Assembly: GCA_016187925.1 (NCBI GenBank)
Contig: JACPIS010000009.1
Span: 301,065 to 365,064 of the forward strand
Reading direction: 5' to 3'
Length of the DNA stretch: 64,000 bases
DNA from: Opitutia bacterium
GTDB lineage: Bacteria; Verrucomicrobiota; Verrucomicrobiia; Opitutales; Opitutaceae
In this document: piece after piece, positions 7,114-14,973 of the stretch
Layout: each line of letters begins with the position of its first letter
How positions within the stretch are numbered: position 1 is the first letter of the stretch
The notes under the pieces: generated by a model
Told to the model about the DNA's origin: nothing
Seen by the model: only the letters and a program-made list of their open reading frames with translations
Databases searched by the model: none
Position numbers and translations under genes: made by a program

Positions 7114-8541
7114 ATGCCCCTGCCTGCAGCCACTCTTTCCCCCGGCCCCCGGGTCACTCCGGGTCCCGTGGCGGCGCACCCGGTTTCCCTCGCCGGGCCG
7201 GCCGGCCTGTGGCCGGCGCGGGGCTGGTTCCTCATCGCCATCGGCAGCCTCGTGCTGGCGGGCGTGCTCTCGCTCCTGCTCGTGCTCGGCCGGCTGCCGT
7301 TCCTCGCCCCGTTGTTCACCGACCCGCTGTTTTTCAAGCGCGCGCTCGTCGTCCACGTCGACCTGGCGATCGTCGTTTGGTTTCAGGCCGGCACGCTTGC
7401 CTTTCTCGGCCTGGCCCTCGGCCCGCGGCTGCACCGCGGGGCGTCAGCCGCCGCCCTCACCCTGGCGGCGGCCGGTGTCACCGGCCTGCTGGTCGGGGCG
7501 CTCATGCCCGGAGCGCAACCCGTCCTCTCCAACTATGTGCCGGTGATCGATCACCCGGTGTTCTTCACGGGGCTGGTGAGCTGGTTCGCCGGCGCGGGAC
7601 TTTTCTTCGCCCTGGCGCTGGCCACCCCCGCGCGCACGGACGCCCAGGCGCTGACACCCGGCGCCGTGACCGCCCTGCGCGCCTCGGCCGCCGCCAATCT
7701 GCTGGCGATCGCGACCTTCCTGGGCGCGTGGCGCACCACGCCCGACGCGGTGCCGTCCGTTTATTACGAGCTCGTCTTCTGGGGCGGCGGACATGTGCTG
7801 CAGGCGGCCAATGTCGCGGCCATGCTCGCGCTGTGGCTGCACCTGCTCCACCGTTGGACGAGCCGCGCCGCGCTGCCGCCGGCCGTGGTCACCGCGCTGC
7901 TCGTCGCTCTCGTGCTGCCGCAGACCGTCATGCCCCCGCTGGCCTTCGGCGGCACGACGGCGACGCATTACTTCCCGATGGCGACGCATCTGATGCGCTG
8001 GACGCTTTTCCCCGTGGTGCTGGTCGTGCTGGGCGCGGCCGCGGTCCAGGCGGGGCGGCTCCGCGCGGAGTTGAACTGGCGCGATCACCGGTTCGTCGGG
8101 CTCGCGGGCAGCGCCGCGCTGACGGTGCTGGGCTTCGTCCTCGGTGCGCTGATCCGCGGTTCGAGCACCCTCGTGCCGGGGCACTACCATTGCGCCATCG
8201 GCGCGGTGACGATTGCGCTGATGGCCGCCGCCTACGATTTCTGCACCGATGTGGCTCCGGCCGGCCCGGCGCCGGCCCACCCCCGCCGTGCGCGGTCGCA
8301 GCTCCTGCTCTTCGGCCTCGGGCAGGCGATCTTCGGCCTCGGTTTTGCCCTGGCCGGGGCCTATGGGCTCGGGCGCAAACAATACGGCACCGAGCAGCAC
8401 GTCCGCTCCCTCGGCGAACACCTCGGCCTGAGCGTCATGGGCCTCGGGGGCCTGGCGGCGGTGGCCGGCGGTATCTTTTTCCTCGCAGTCATGCTGCGCG
8501 TCATCGGCACGTGGCGCCGCTCCTTGATCCAACCGGCCTAA
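7114..8541 (+). CDS. Heme-copper oxidase subunit I homologue without the CuB His pair
   Basis: A 475-residue polytopic protein, about 12 helices, clearly of the heme-copper oxidase/NO reductase superfamily. His81 (VVHVDLAIVVWFQAG), His357 and His359 (LVPGHYHCAIGAV) would bind the two hemes. His227 in FWGGGHVLQAAN aligns with the first CuB ligand, but the position +4 (Tyr in oxidases) is Ala. Where the downstream paralogue has the CuB pair HH (+49/+50), this protein has LAF. Catalysis as a normal NO or O2 reductase is therefore doubtful. It may be an electron-transfer or assembly partner of the complete enzyme at 8710-10973. It is the first gene of that operon, 32 bp after a DNR-type box. Confidence 0.75.
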   Translation: MPLPAATLSPGPRVTPGPVAAHPVSLAGPAGLWPARGWFLIAIGSLVLAGVLSLLLVLGRLPFLAPLFTDPLFFKRALVVHVDLAIVVWFQAGTLAFLGLALGPRLHRGASAAALTLAAAGVTGLLVGALMPGAQPVLSNYVPVIDHPVFFTGLVSWFAGAGLFFALALATPARTDAQALTPGAVTALRASAAANLLAIATFLGAWRTTPDAVPSVYYELVFWGGGHVLQAANVAAMLALWLHLLHRWTSRAALPPAVVTALLVALVLPQTVMPPLAFGGTTATHYFPMATHLMRWTLFPVVLVVLGAAAVQAGRLRAELNWRDHRFVGLAGSAALTVLGFVLGALIRGSSTLVPGHYHCAIGAVTIALMAAAYDFCTDVAPAGPAPAHPRRARSQLLLFGLGQAIFGLGFALAGAYGLGRKQYGTEQHVRSLGEHLGLSVMGLGGLAAVAGGIFFLAVMLRVIGTWRRSLIQPA

Positions 8542-8545
8542 TTCC

Positions 8546-8695
8546 ATGAACAACGAACCCAAGATCCACCCCTGGCAGAAGGTGCTCGACAACCCCTGGC
8601 TGCTTCTCGTCCTCGGCGTCCTCATCCCCGTCCTGTCCTACACCGCGTGGGGCTGGATCGAGCTCCTGCTCGCCAAACCCTCCCTGCTGCCCTGA
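8546..8695 (+). CDS. 49-residue single-helix membrane protein of the NO-reductase operon
   Basis: ATG at 8546, four bases after the stop of the preceding gene, and TGA at 8693-8695, 14 bases before the next ATG. The peptide begins MNNEPKIHPWQKVLDNPW and continues with one hydrophobic helix (about residues 18-44) and a short tail. Its tight packing between two subunit genes and its plausible topology support a real gene. It resembles in scale the small CcoQ-like or subunit IV peptides of heme-copper complexes; no family is recognised. Confidence 0.7.
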   Translation: MNNEPKIHPWQKVLDNPWLLLVLGVLIPVLSYTAWGWIELLLAKPSLLP

Positions 8696-8709
8696 GCCAA
8701 TCCCCGCCC

Positions 8710-9264
8710 ATGAGCCTTCGCCCACTAACCGCCCCCTGGTTCCACGGTCCGGCCGGCCACGAGAAAATCTGGCTCGGTTGCGCCCTCCTCTGGTGCTTCG
8801 TGATGTCGCTGATGATGCCTTACTGGCATTTCCGCGGCAAACAGAACAGCACCGGCGAGGCCTACACGGTCCGGCCCGCCGACTACCTGGCTCGGACCGA
8901 GAAGTTCGTCGCGTCCAACCGCGTCGGCACCTTCAAGAATGCCAGCACCGCCAACCCGTTGATGCAGGAGCTGCCCCTCGTCGAGCCTCCGGCCGGCGGC
9001 GACGCCTACCTGATCGGCCGCATGTGGTCGTGGTATCCCGCGCTGCGCCTGCGCATGGGCGAGACCTACCGGCTGCATCTCTCGTCGCTCGACCTGCAGC
9101 ACGGCTTCTCGCTGCAGCCGCTCAACATGAATTTCCAAGTCCTGCCCGGCTACGACCATGTGCTCACCATCACCCCGGCCTCCAAGGGCGAGTTCACCAT
9201 CGTCTGCAATGAATTCTGTGGCGCCGGCCACCACGCCATGTCCGGGAAAATCTTCGTCGAATGA
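8710..9264 (+). CDS. CuA-binding subunit II of a heme-copper NO reductase/oxidase
   Basis: A 184-residue protein with one N-terminal membrane helix (KIWLGCALLWCFVMSLMMPYW) and a periplasmic cupredoxin domain. The CuA ligands are intact: His131 (LQHGFS), then Cys166, Cys170, His174 and Met177 in the CNEFCGAGHHAM motif. It accepts electrons from a soluble donor such as a c-type cytochrome or cupredoxin and passes them to the subunit I encoded by the next gene, whose ATG overlaps its stop (ATGA). Presence of CuA excludes the usual cNor (NorC cytochrome) and one-chain qNor types. Confidence 0.9.
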   Translation: MSLRPLTAPWFHGPAGHEKIWLGCALLWCFVMSLMMPYWHFRGKQNSTGEAYTVRPADYLARTEKFVASNRVGTFKNASTANPLMQELPLVEPPAGGDAYLIGRMWSWYPALRLRMGETYRLHLSSLDLQHGFSLQPLNMNFQVLPGYDHVLTITPASKGEFTIVCNEFCGAGHHAMSGKIFVE

Positions 9265-10973
9265 CTCCCATGTCCACCCCCTCCCATTCCCTCGCCGCCC
9301 CCGGCACGCCCGGCCGCGTGTGCGGCACCACCGGCCTCGGTGTCTGCCTCGACGCCCAGCGCTTCATCAAGCTGAACGCCGTCTGCGGCATCGTCTTCCT
9401 GCTCCTCGGCGGCATCGCCGCGCTGCTGCTGGCGCTCACGCGCTGGCAAACCGTACACCTGCTGCCGGTCGACTGGTTCTACCGCATCCTGACCTTCCAC
9501 GGCATCAACATGCTGATCCTGTGGATCCTCTTCTTCGAGGTCGCCATCCTGTACTTCGCCTGCACCACGCCGCTCAACGCCCGGCTCTTCTCGCGCACGG
9601 TCGCCTGGGTCTCGTTCGGCATGATGCTCACCGGCGCGCTCATGGTGGACTACATCATCCTCGCCGGCCAGGCCGACGTGATGATGACATCCTACCTGCC
9701 GCTGCTGGCGCATCCGCTGTTCTACCTCGGCATCATCCTCGTCGCCCTCGGCACGCTGGTCGGCGTGTTCAACTTCTTCGCCACGCTCTACGTGGCCAGG
9801 CGCGACGGGGCCTACACCGGCTCGATGCCGATCGTGACCTTCGGCGCGCTCGCAGCCGCCATCATCGCCGTCGTGACCCTGTTGCACGGCGCCGTGGTCA
9901 TGATCCCGACCTTCACCTACTCGATGGGCTGGACGGCCCAGCCCGACCCGGCGTGGTATCGCCTCATCTGGTGGGGCCTCGGCCACCAGTCGCAGCAGGT
10001 CAACGTCTGCGCCATGGTCGCCGTCTGGTATCTGCTTTCGCACATCACCGTCGGCGCCCGTCCGATCAACGAGGCGGTGTGCCGCACGGCCTTTGTGCTC
10101 TACATCCTGTTCATCAACCTCGCCTCGGCGCATCATCTGCTGGTGGACCCGGGCGTCGGCGCCACCTGGAAGATCTGGAACACCTCCTACGCCATGTATC
10201 TGGCGGTGCTGGCCTCGATGGTCCACGGCTTCACCGTGCCGGCGGGCGTCGAGATCGCCATGCGGGAAAAAGGCTACACCAGCGGCATCTTCGGCTGGGT
10301 GACGGCGCTGCCGTGGAAAAACCCGGCGTTCTCCGCCACCGCGCTCTCGCTCGTGATCTTCGGCTTCCTCGGCGGCATCACCGGCGTCACCCTCGGCACG
10401 CAGCAGATCAATATCATCGCGCACAACACGCTGCGGATCCCCGGCCACTTCCACGTCACCGTGGTCGGCGGCACCACGCTCGCCTTCATGGGCCTCGCCT
10501 ACTACGTCGTGCCGCTGATCTTCCAGCGCGACTTCATCTTCCGCGGGGTCGCCCGGGTGCAGCCGTGGCTGTTCGGCCTTGGGATCACGCTGCTTTCCTT
10601 CGGCATGTCGTTCGCCGGTTCGATGGGCGTCTCCCGCCGCAGCTGGGATATCGACGCCCAAGGCGTTTATGGTCCGGCCGCGCACCTCTGGCTCGGCGTG
10701 CTGGGCATCGGCGGCGTGCTGGCCTTCACCGGCCTGCTGATCTTTGCCCTGCTCTGCGTCGGCACGCTGTTCTTCGGCAAGAAGATTGAAGGTCGCGCCA
10801 TGACCGACTGGGGCACGCCCCCGGCGCTCGCCGGCAGCAAGGCCGGTTCGCTCGCCCACGACCACTACGCCACCAAGGGCACGATCGTCCTCACGCTCGT
10901 CTTCCTCGCCTGCTTCGCGGTCTACTACTTCGCCAACTGGAAGGCGCTCGCCGACGTCTGGCCGGTGCGCTGA
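9261..10973 (+). CDS. Heme-copper subunit I, probable alternative (CuA-type) nitric oxide reductase
   Basis: A 570-residue catalytic subunit with about 13 helices. Heme ligands are His80 (ILTFHGINM), His396 and His398 (IPGHFHVTVVGG). The CuB ligands are His242 and the pair His291-His292 (NLASAHHLLVDPG). At the position of the oxidase cross-linked Tyr (H+4) it has Gln246, in the motif GHQSQQVN. Loss of that Tyr is the mark of NO-reducing members of the superfamily. With the CuA subunit this fits the unconventional eNOR/sNOR/bNOR-like group rather than cNor or qNor; the exact subfamily needs a tree. The ATG at 9261 overlaps the previous stop, implying coupled translation; 9270 is an alternative. 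The DNR-type promoter and nirK neighbour support NO as substrate. Confidence 0.8.
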   Translation: MTPMSTPSHSLAAPGTPGRVCGTTGLGVCLDAQRFIKLNAVCGIVFLLLGGIAALLLALTRWQTVHLLPVDWFYRILTFHGINMLILWILFFEVAILYFACTTPLNARLFSRTVAWVSFGMMLTGALMVDYIILAGQADVMMTSYLPLLAHPLFYLGIILVALGTLVGVFNFFATLYVARRDGAYTGSMPIVTFGALAAAIIAVVTLLHGAVVMIPTFTYSMGWTAQPDPAWYRLIWWGLGHQSQQVNVCAMVAVWYLLSHITVGARPINEAVCRTAFVLYILFINLASAHHLLVDPGVGATWKIWNTSYAMYLAVLASMVHGFTVPAGVEIAMREKGYTSGIFGWVTALPWKNPAFSATALSLVIFGFLGGITGVTLGTQQINIIAHNTLRIPGHFHVTVVGGTTLAFMGLAYYVVPLIFQRDFIFRGVARVQPWLFGLGITLLSFGMSFAGSMGVSRRSWDIDAQGVYGPAAHLWLGVLGIGGVLAFTGLLIFALLCVGTLFFGKKIEGRAMTDWGTPPALAGSKAGSLAHDHYATKGTIVLTLVFLACFAVYYFANWKALADVWPVR

Positions 10974-11011
10974 ACCGTCATTCGAAATGCCCATCTCGAC
11001 TGAGCCCCCCT

Positions 11012-11116
11012 ACACACCCCGGCGCTGCGCGCCACCCCTCTTCATAGAGGGGATCACAAAGCCAAGCAGCCGAAGTCCCCTCTATCAAGAGGGGTGCCCG
11101 ATAGGGCGGGGTGTGT
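11012..11116. repeat. 105-bp inverted repeat element inside the NO-reductase operon
   Basis: The left arm ACACACCCCGGCG…ACCCCTCTTCATAGAGGGGA is mirrored by a right arm TCCCCTCTATCAAGAGGGGT…CGGGGTGTGT. Each arm also contains its own hairpin (CCCCTCT/AGAGGGG). It occupies most of the 207-bp gap between subunit I and the membrane SCO gene, and a strong RNA fold is expected there. It looks like a non-coding mobile palindrome. Confidence 0.75.
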
Positions 11117-11128
11117 TGGTTGGGTCTT

Positions 11129-11143
11129 GGACATGAAATGTCC
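11129..11143. promoter_or_regulatory. Short palindrome GGACAT-GAA-ATGTCC upstream of the membrane SCO gene
   Basis: A perfect 6-bp inverted repeat with a 3-bp centre, ending 37 bp before the ATG at 11181. It could be an operator or part of the neighbouring repeat element; no regulator is assigned. Confidence 0.3.
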
Positions 11144-11180
11144 GCGCCGGTAGTCCGCCACTGCGAAGCTCCAACCTCCC

Positions 11181-12185
11181 ATGCTCATCCCGGTCCACGC
11201 CCCTGAACCTGGTCCGCTGCCGGAACCCGCCGTCCGGCGTGATTCGGCGGGGGAACGCTTTCTGACCGGGCCGGGCCTGCTGGTGTTCCTGCTCACCGCG
11301 CTCGCCGCCTACGAGGGTTTCCTCCTGCTCACGATCTTTGGTCCGACCGGAGGCGGATTGCTCGGCGATTTCGTGCGCGACTTCCAGCTCTGGTGCTACC
11401 GCGGTGACCCGCGCACCGGCGGCATCTCGTGGCTGGCGGTCTCGGTGATGATGCTTGAGCCGATCTTCATCGTCGCGGTGGCCGCGCTGTTGTGGCGCAG
11501 GGTCATCGTGCAGCTGGGCGACTGGCGCGTCTGGCGCGCGCAGGTCCGGGCGGCCGCCACCGGGCTCGGCGTGATCACCGTGTGCGTCGCCGGGCTGGTC
11601 TGGTATGCCCGCATCGACGCGGCCAAGACGCAGGTGTTGCCGCCTTTTCCCGGCGAACGCATCCGCGTCCGGCTCGATCTGCCCGGTGAAATGTTCATCG
11701 ACCAGAAGGGCGCGGCTTTCCGGTTCGCCGACCTGCGCGGCCGGGTGGTGCTCGTCACCGGCGTCTACGCGACCTGCTCGACCGCCTGTCCGGAAATTTT
11801 CCTCGAGATGAACAAGCTCCTCGGCGAACTGCCCACCGCCGACCGGGCCGGCCTGAGCGTCGTCGCACTATCGCTCAATCCGGAGTACGAGACAGCGGAG
11901 CTGATGAACCTCGTGGCGGAGGGACGCGGGTTCACGCATCCCGAGTTCCGCTACGTCAACGGCGAGAAACCGGCCGAGATGCATGACGTGCTGACGCGGC
12001 TGCAATTCTCCGCCACGCGCAATCCGCAGACGGGCGTCATCGACCACACCAACCTGTTCCTCCTCGTCGACCGCTCCGGGCACATCGCCTACCGCTTCAC
12101 GCTGGAACCCCGCCACCGCGCGTGGCTCCGCGAGGCCCTGCGCGCCCTTCTCTGCGAACCCCATGCCGCCGCACCAGCATCCTGA
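11181..12185 (+). CDS. Membrane-bound SCO-family protein
   Basis: A 334-residue protein. The N-terminal ~145 residues carry three predicted membrane helices (LLVFLLTALAAYEGFLLLTIF; LAVSVMMLEPIFIVAVAALLW; GLGVITVCVAGLVWYA). The C-terminal half is a SCO thioredoxin fold with CSTACP (CxxxCP) and the distal His in VIDHTNLFLLVD. It probably loads copper into the CuA site of the NO reductase encoded just upstream, complementing the soluble SCO at 2846. Its last 23 bp overlap the start of the cytochrome b fusion gene, so the two are likely co-translated. Confidence 0.85.
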   Translation: MLIPVHAPEPGPLPEPAVRRDSAGERFLTGPGLLVFLLTALAAYEGFLLLTIFGPTGGGLLGDFVRDFQLWCYRGDPRTGGISWLAVSVMMLEPIFIVAVAALLWRRVIVQLGDWRVWRAQVRAAATGLGVITVCVAGLVWYARIDAAKTQVLPPFPGERIRVRLDLPGEMFIDQKGAAFRFADLRGRVVLVTGVYATCSTACPEIFLEMNKLLGELPTADRAGLSVVALSLNPEYETAELMNLVAEGRGFTHPEFRYVNGEKPAEMHDVLTRLQFSATRNPQTGVIDHTNLFLLVDRSGHIAYRFTLEPRHRAWLREALRALLCEPHAAAPAS

Positions 12186-14292
12186 CGTGGATTGCGAGGT
12201 GCTGGCCGATGCCATGGGGCCGTCATTGGACGCTCCGGGCAGCAAACCACCGCCGCCCCCGGTCCGCGCCGCGCGGATTATTGCCGCGCTGGACAGTGTC
12301 GGCACGCGGTTGGACGCATGGCTGGAGCGCTGGCTGCCACGCGAACTGAATCCGCCGGCGCAGCTTGGCTCCGCCGCCAACGCCATGCTGCTGCTCGCCA
12401 CGCTGTCGGGCGTGCTGCTGCTCGTCTGGTATTCGCCGAGCGTGCAATCCGCCTGGCATTCGCTGGCCGACCTCGGTCCGCGCTCGCTCGGCGGTCTCGT
12501 GCGCAGCGTGCACCGGTATTCCTCCGACCTGACCATGTTGCTCGTGCTGGCGCACGCCGTGCGCACTTTCCTGGCGCGCAAGTTCGCCGATGCGCGCTGG
12601 CTCGCGTGGGTCAGCGGCATCGCGCTGCTTGGCCTGGTTTGGTTCATCGGCTGGACCGGCTACTGGCTGGTGTGGGATGTGCGCGCCCAACTGCTCGCGC
12701 TCGACACGATGAAGGCGGTGGATGTGCTCCCGGTGTTCGGCGAACCGATGCTGCGCCTGTTCACCTCGGACGCGACGGTGCCGTCGCTGCTGTTCTTTGT
12801 GGTATTCTTTCTGCACATGGTGCTGCCGCTGGGCATCGCCGGCGGCCTGTGCCTGCACCTCGCGCGGCTGAGCCGCTCGAAGCTGCTGCCCGACTGGCGG
12901 CTGACCGCCTGGCTCACGGGCGCCGTGGTGGTGGCCAGCGTGGTATATCCCGCCGCCAATGCCGCCACAGCCCACATGGCCGTGAAACCCGGCGCGTTTA
13001 CCATGGACTGGTGGTATCTCTGGCCGCTGACCATCACCGCGCGTCTGTCGGGCGGCGGCGTGTGGCTGGCCGCTTTTTTGGCCACCGCCGGGTTGATGAC
13101 CGTGCCGTGGTGGCTCGCCCGGCGCCGGCCGCGGCCGGTCTACCAGGCCACGGTCAATGTCTCGCGCTGCTTCTCCTGCACACTTTGCTCGCACGACTGT
13201 CCGTTCGGCGCGATCACCATGGTGCCGCGCACCGACGGCAAACCGTTTCCCTCGCAGGCGCAGATCGACCCCGACCGCTGCATCGGCTGCGGCGTGTGCG
13301 CCGGCGCCTGCGACACGCAGGGCATCGGCCTCGCCTGGTTCGACGCCCAGCAGGTCACGCGGGAGCTGGAGGGTTTTGTCCTGGCCGAGACCGCCCGCGG
13401 TGCGCCGCCGGCCCTGGCGCTGGTCTGCGCCCAGTCCGATGGCGGTTGGGAGCTGTTCGCCGCCCGGGCGTGGCAGTTGCGGTTGCCGGGTTATACGGTG
13501 CGCCCCATACCCTGCGCCGGCTGGGTCGAACCCAAGCTGGTCGAGCGGCTGATCAGCAAGGGCGCGGTCGCCGTGCTCATCGTGGGCTGCGGGTCGAGCG
13601 AGGCATTCTGCAAGGAGGGCAACCAATGGCTCCCCGCCCGGCTGAACGGCACGCGTGAACCCGAGTTCCGGCCCAACCGCGCCGACCCGCGCAAGGTCGC
13701 ACATGTGAACTTCGACCCGCTCCGGCCGCAGCGGCTGACGGAAACGGCCGCACGCCTGCTGCGTTTGGAGTCCAAGCCGGCGCCGCCGGCCCGAGCCTGG
13801 CCGCAAGCCGTGACTGCCGGCCTCGTGCTGACCCTCATTGCATTCACCGTCCTGCTGTTCGGCAGCGACGCTCCTTTCCGCAATCCGGCGCCGGCCGGCC
13901 CGGAATTCGTCTTCACCTTCCGCGCCTACGGTGAATGGGTTTCCGGTCAGGCGGGCGCCCTGCCCGACCCTGCGCACGACAAGCGGCCGGTGCATATGCG
14001 CACTGCCCAGCCCGCGGAGCGCACCCGGTCACCCGTCATCGTGTGGCTGGAGATCGATGGCCGCAGCGAGGAACACACCTACCAGCCCAAGGGCTTCAAA
14101 TCTGACGGAGCCTCCGTCGGCGAGCTGCGGGTGTTGCTCACCCCCGGCCGGCACCGGATCGCCGTGCGCGTCGCCACGCTCCGCGATCCTGCCGCGGCCC
14201 GCCAGACCTGGTCCGCGGAGATCGACGCCCAATCCGGCCGCCTGGCGGTGCTGTCCCTTGACGGCAACCGCGGTTTTGAGTTTGCGCCCTGA
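12163..14292 (+). CDS. Cytochrome b / 2x[4Fe-4S] / MvhD-like fusion protein
   Basis: A 709-residue multidomain membrane protein. Residues ~60-320 are a diheme cytochrome b with His117-X13-His131 and His218-X13-His232. A ferredoxin domain follows with two complete clusters: C336-C339-C342-C346 and C373-C376-C379-C383. Residues ~395-520 resemble the MvhD/FlpD 'hydrogenase iron-sulfur subunit' (ALVCAQSDGG, RPIPCAGWVEPKLVERL, VLIVGCGSSEAFC). One more helix (~545-565) leads to a ~145-residue extracytoplasmic tail of unknown type. It plausibly oxidises quinol and links the pool to a cytoplasmic or membrane Fe-S partner in the NO-reductase operon. That function is inference; the domain identities are clear. 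Start at 12163 overlaps the previous gene. Confidence 0.8.
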   Translation: MPPHQHPDVDCEVLADAMGPSLDAPGSKPPPPPVRAARIIAALDSVGTRLDAWLERWLPRELNPPAQLGSAANAMLLLATLSGVLLLVWYSPSVQSAWHSLADLGPRSLGGLVRSVHRYSSDLTMLLVLAHAVRTFLARKFADARWLAWVSGIALLGLVWFIGWTGYWLVWDVRAQLLALDTMKAVDVLPVFGEPMLRLFTSDATVPSLLFFVVFFLHMVLPLGIAGGLCLHLARLSRSKLLPDWRLTAWLTGAVVVASVVYPAANAATAHMAVKPGAFTMDWWYLWPLTITARLSGGGVWLAAFLATAGLMTVPWWLARRRPRPVYQATVNVSRCFSCTLCSHDCPFGAITMVPRTDGKPFPSQAQIDPDRCIGCGVCAGACDTQGIGLAWFDAQQVTRELEGFVLAETARGAPPALALVCAQSDGGWELFAARAWQLRLPGYTVRPIPCAGWVEPKLVERLISKGAVAVLIVGCGSSEAFCKEGNQWLPARLNGTREPEFRPNRADPRKVAHVNFDPLRPQRLTETAARLLRLESKPAPPARAWPQAVTAGLVLTLIAFTVLLFGSDAPFRNPAPAGPEFVFTFRAYGEWVSGQAGALPDPAHDKRPVHMRTAQPAERTRSPVIVWLEIDGRSEEHTYQPKGFKSDGASVGELRVLLTPGRHRIAVRVATLRDPAAARQTWSAEIDAQSGRLAVLSLDGNRGFEFAP

Positions 14293-14321
14293 GTCAGAAA
14301 GGCGCCGGCTGTTTCCACTCC

Positions 14322-14365
14322 CATTGACCTGCATCAAGGCATCCGCTGCCGGGTCCGGTCATCTT
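14322..14365 (+). promoter_or_regulatory. FNR/DNR-type box and -10 region of the DUF2249-cupin operon
   Basis: Bases 14322-14339 read CATTGAC-CTGC-ATCAAGG, a TTGA…TCAA site with slightly degenerate arms. The expected -10 position (14360-14365) holds CATCTT, giving a start near 14372 and a ~15-nt leader before the ATG at 14387. It is the third box with this geometry in the window. Confidence 0.7.
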
Positions 14366-14386
14366 GGAGCCATATTTCCGACCGCC

Positions 14387-14629
14387 ATGAAACCAATCTC
14401 ATTCAAGATTTTTGACGTCCGCCCCAATCTCGCCCGGGGCGAAGAACCTTTTCCGCTGATTCGTGGCCGGGTGGACGCGCTCAAGGCCGGCGAGGGCGTC
14501 ACCATCCTCGCCCCCTTCATGCCCGCGCCGCTCATCGAGCTGCTCAAGAGCGAAGGCTTTCAATCGACCCTCGAGCACCGGCACGACGGCGCTTGGGCGG
14601 TGAATTTCTGGCGCGAGGTGGAAACATGA
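14387..14629 (+). CDS. DUF2249 family protein
   Basis: An 80-residue cytoplasmic protein (MKPISFKIFDVRPNLARGEEPFPLI…) with the DUF2249 signature: an Asp-Arg-Pro turn near the start, the LKAGEGVTILAPFMPAPLIELLKSEGF core and a terminal WAVNFWREVE strand. DUF2249 is a TusA-like alpha/beta sandwich commonly encoded beside nitric oxide and nitrite reductase genes; its biochemical role is unsettled. The gene has its own DNR-type box and overlaps the following cupin gene by ATGA, so the two are translationally coupled. Confidence 0.85.
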   Translation: MKPISFKIFDVRPNLARGEEPFPLIRGRVDALKAGEGVTILAPFMPAPLIELLKSEGFQSTLEHRHDGAWAVNFWREVET

Positions 14630-14973
14630 GCGCCGCCGCTCTCCTCGCCTCCGATCAGGCCGGCGCCTGCCCGCTGCAGATCACCGGACAGACGGTGCCG
14701 CACGGCATCGTCAGCCAGGCGCTGCTCAGCGCGCCGGGCCTGCGCGCCACGCTCTTTAATTTTGCCGCCGGCCAGGAACTCTCCGAGCACACCAGCACGG
14801 CCCGCGTGCTCGTGCAGGTCATGAGTGGACGCTGCGAGTTCAGCATCGAGGGCCAGCCGCGCGTGCTGACCCCGGGCGAACTGCTCCACCTGCCACCCAG
14901 CACCCCGCACGCCGTGCGTGCGCTGGAGGACATGACGCTGCTTGTCATCCAGGGCATGCCGCCGAAGGAATAG
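14626..14973 (+). CDS. Small cupin-domain protein
   Basis: A 115-residue single-domain cupin. The first motif region includes AAGQELSEHTSTARVLVQVMSG and the second PGELLHLPPSTPHAVRALEDMTLLVIQG, with His and Glu residues placed to bind a metal. Small cupins paired with DUF2249 occur in denitrification clusters, where they may sense or protect against NO; that is inference. The ATG overlaps the DUF2249 stop, defining the start. Confidence 0.85.
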   Translation: MSAAALLASDQAGACPLQITGQTVPHGIVSQALLSAPGLRATLFNFAAGQELSEHTSTARVLVQVMSGRCEFSIEGQPRVLTPGELLHLPPSTPHAVRALEDMTLLVIQGMPPKE

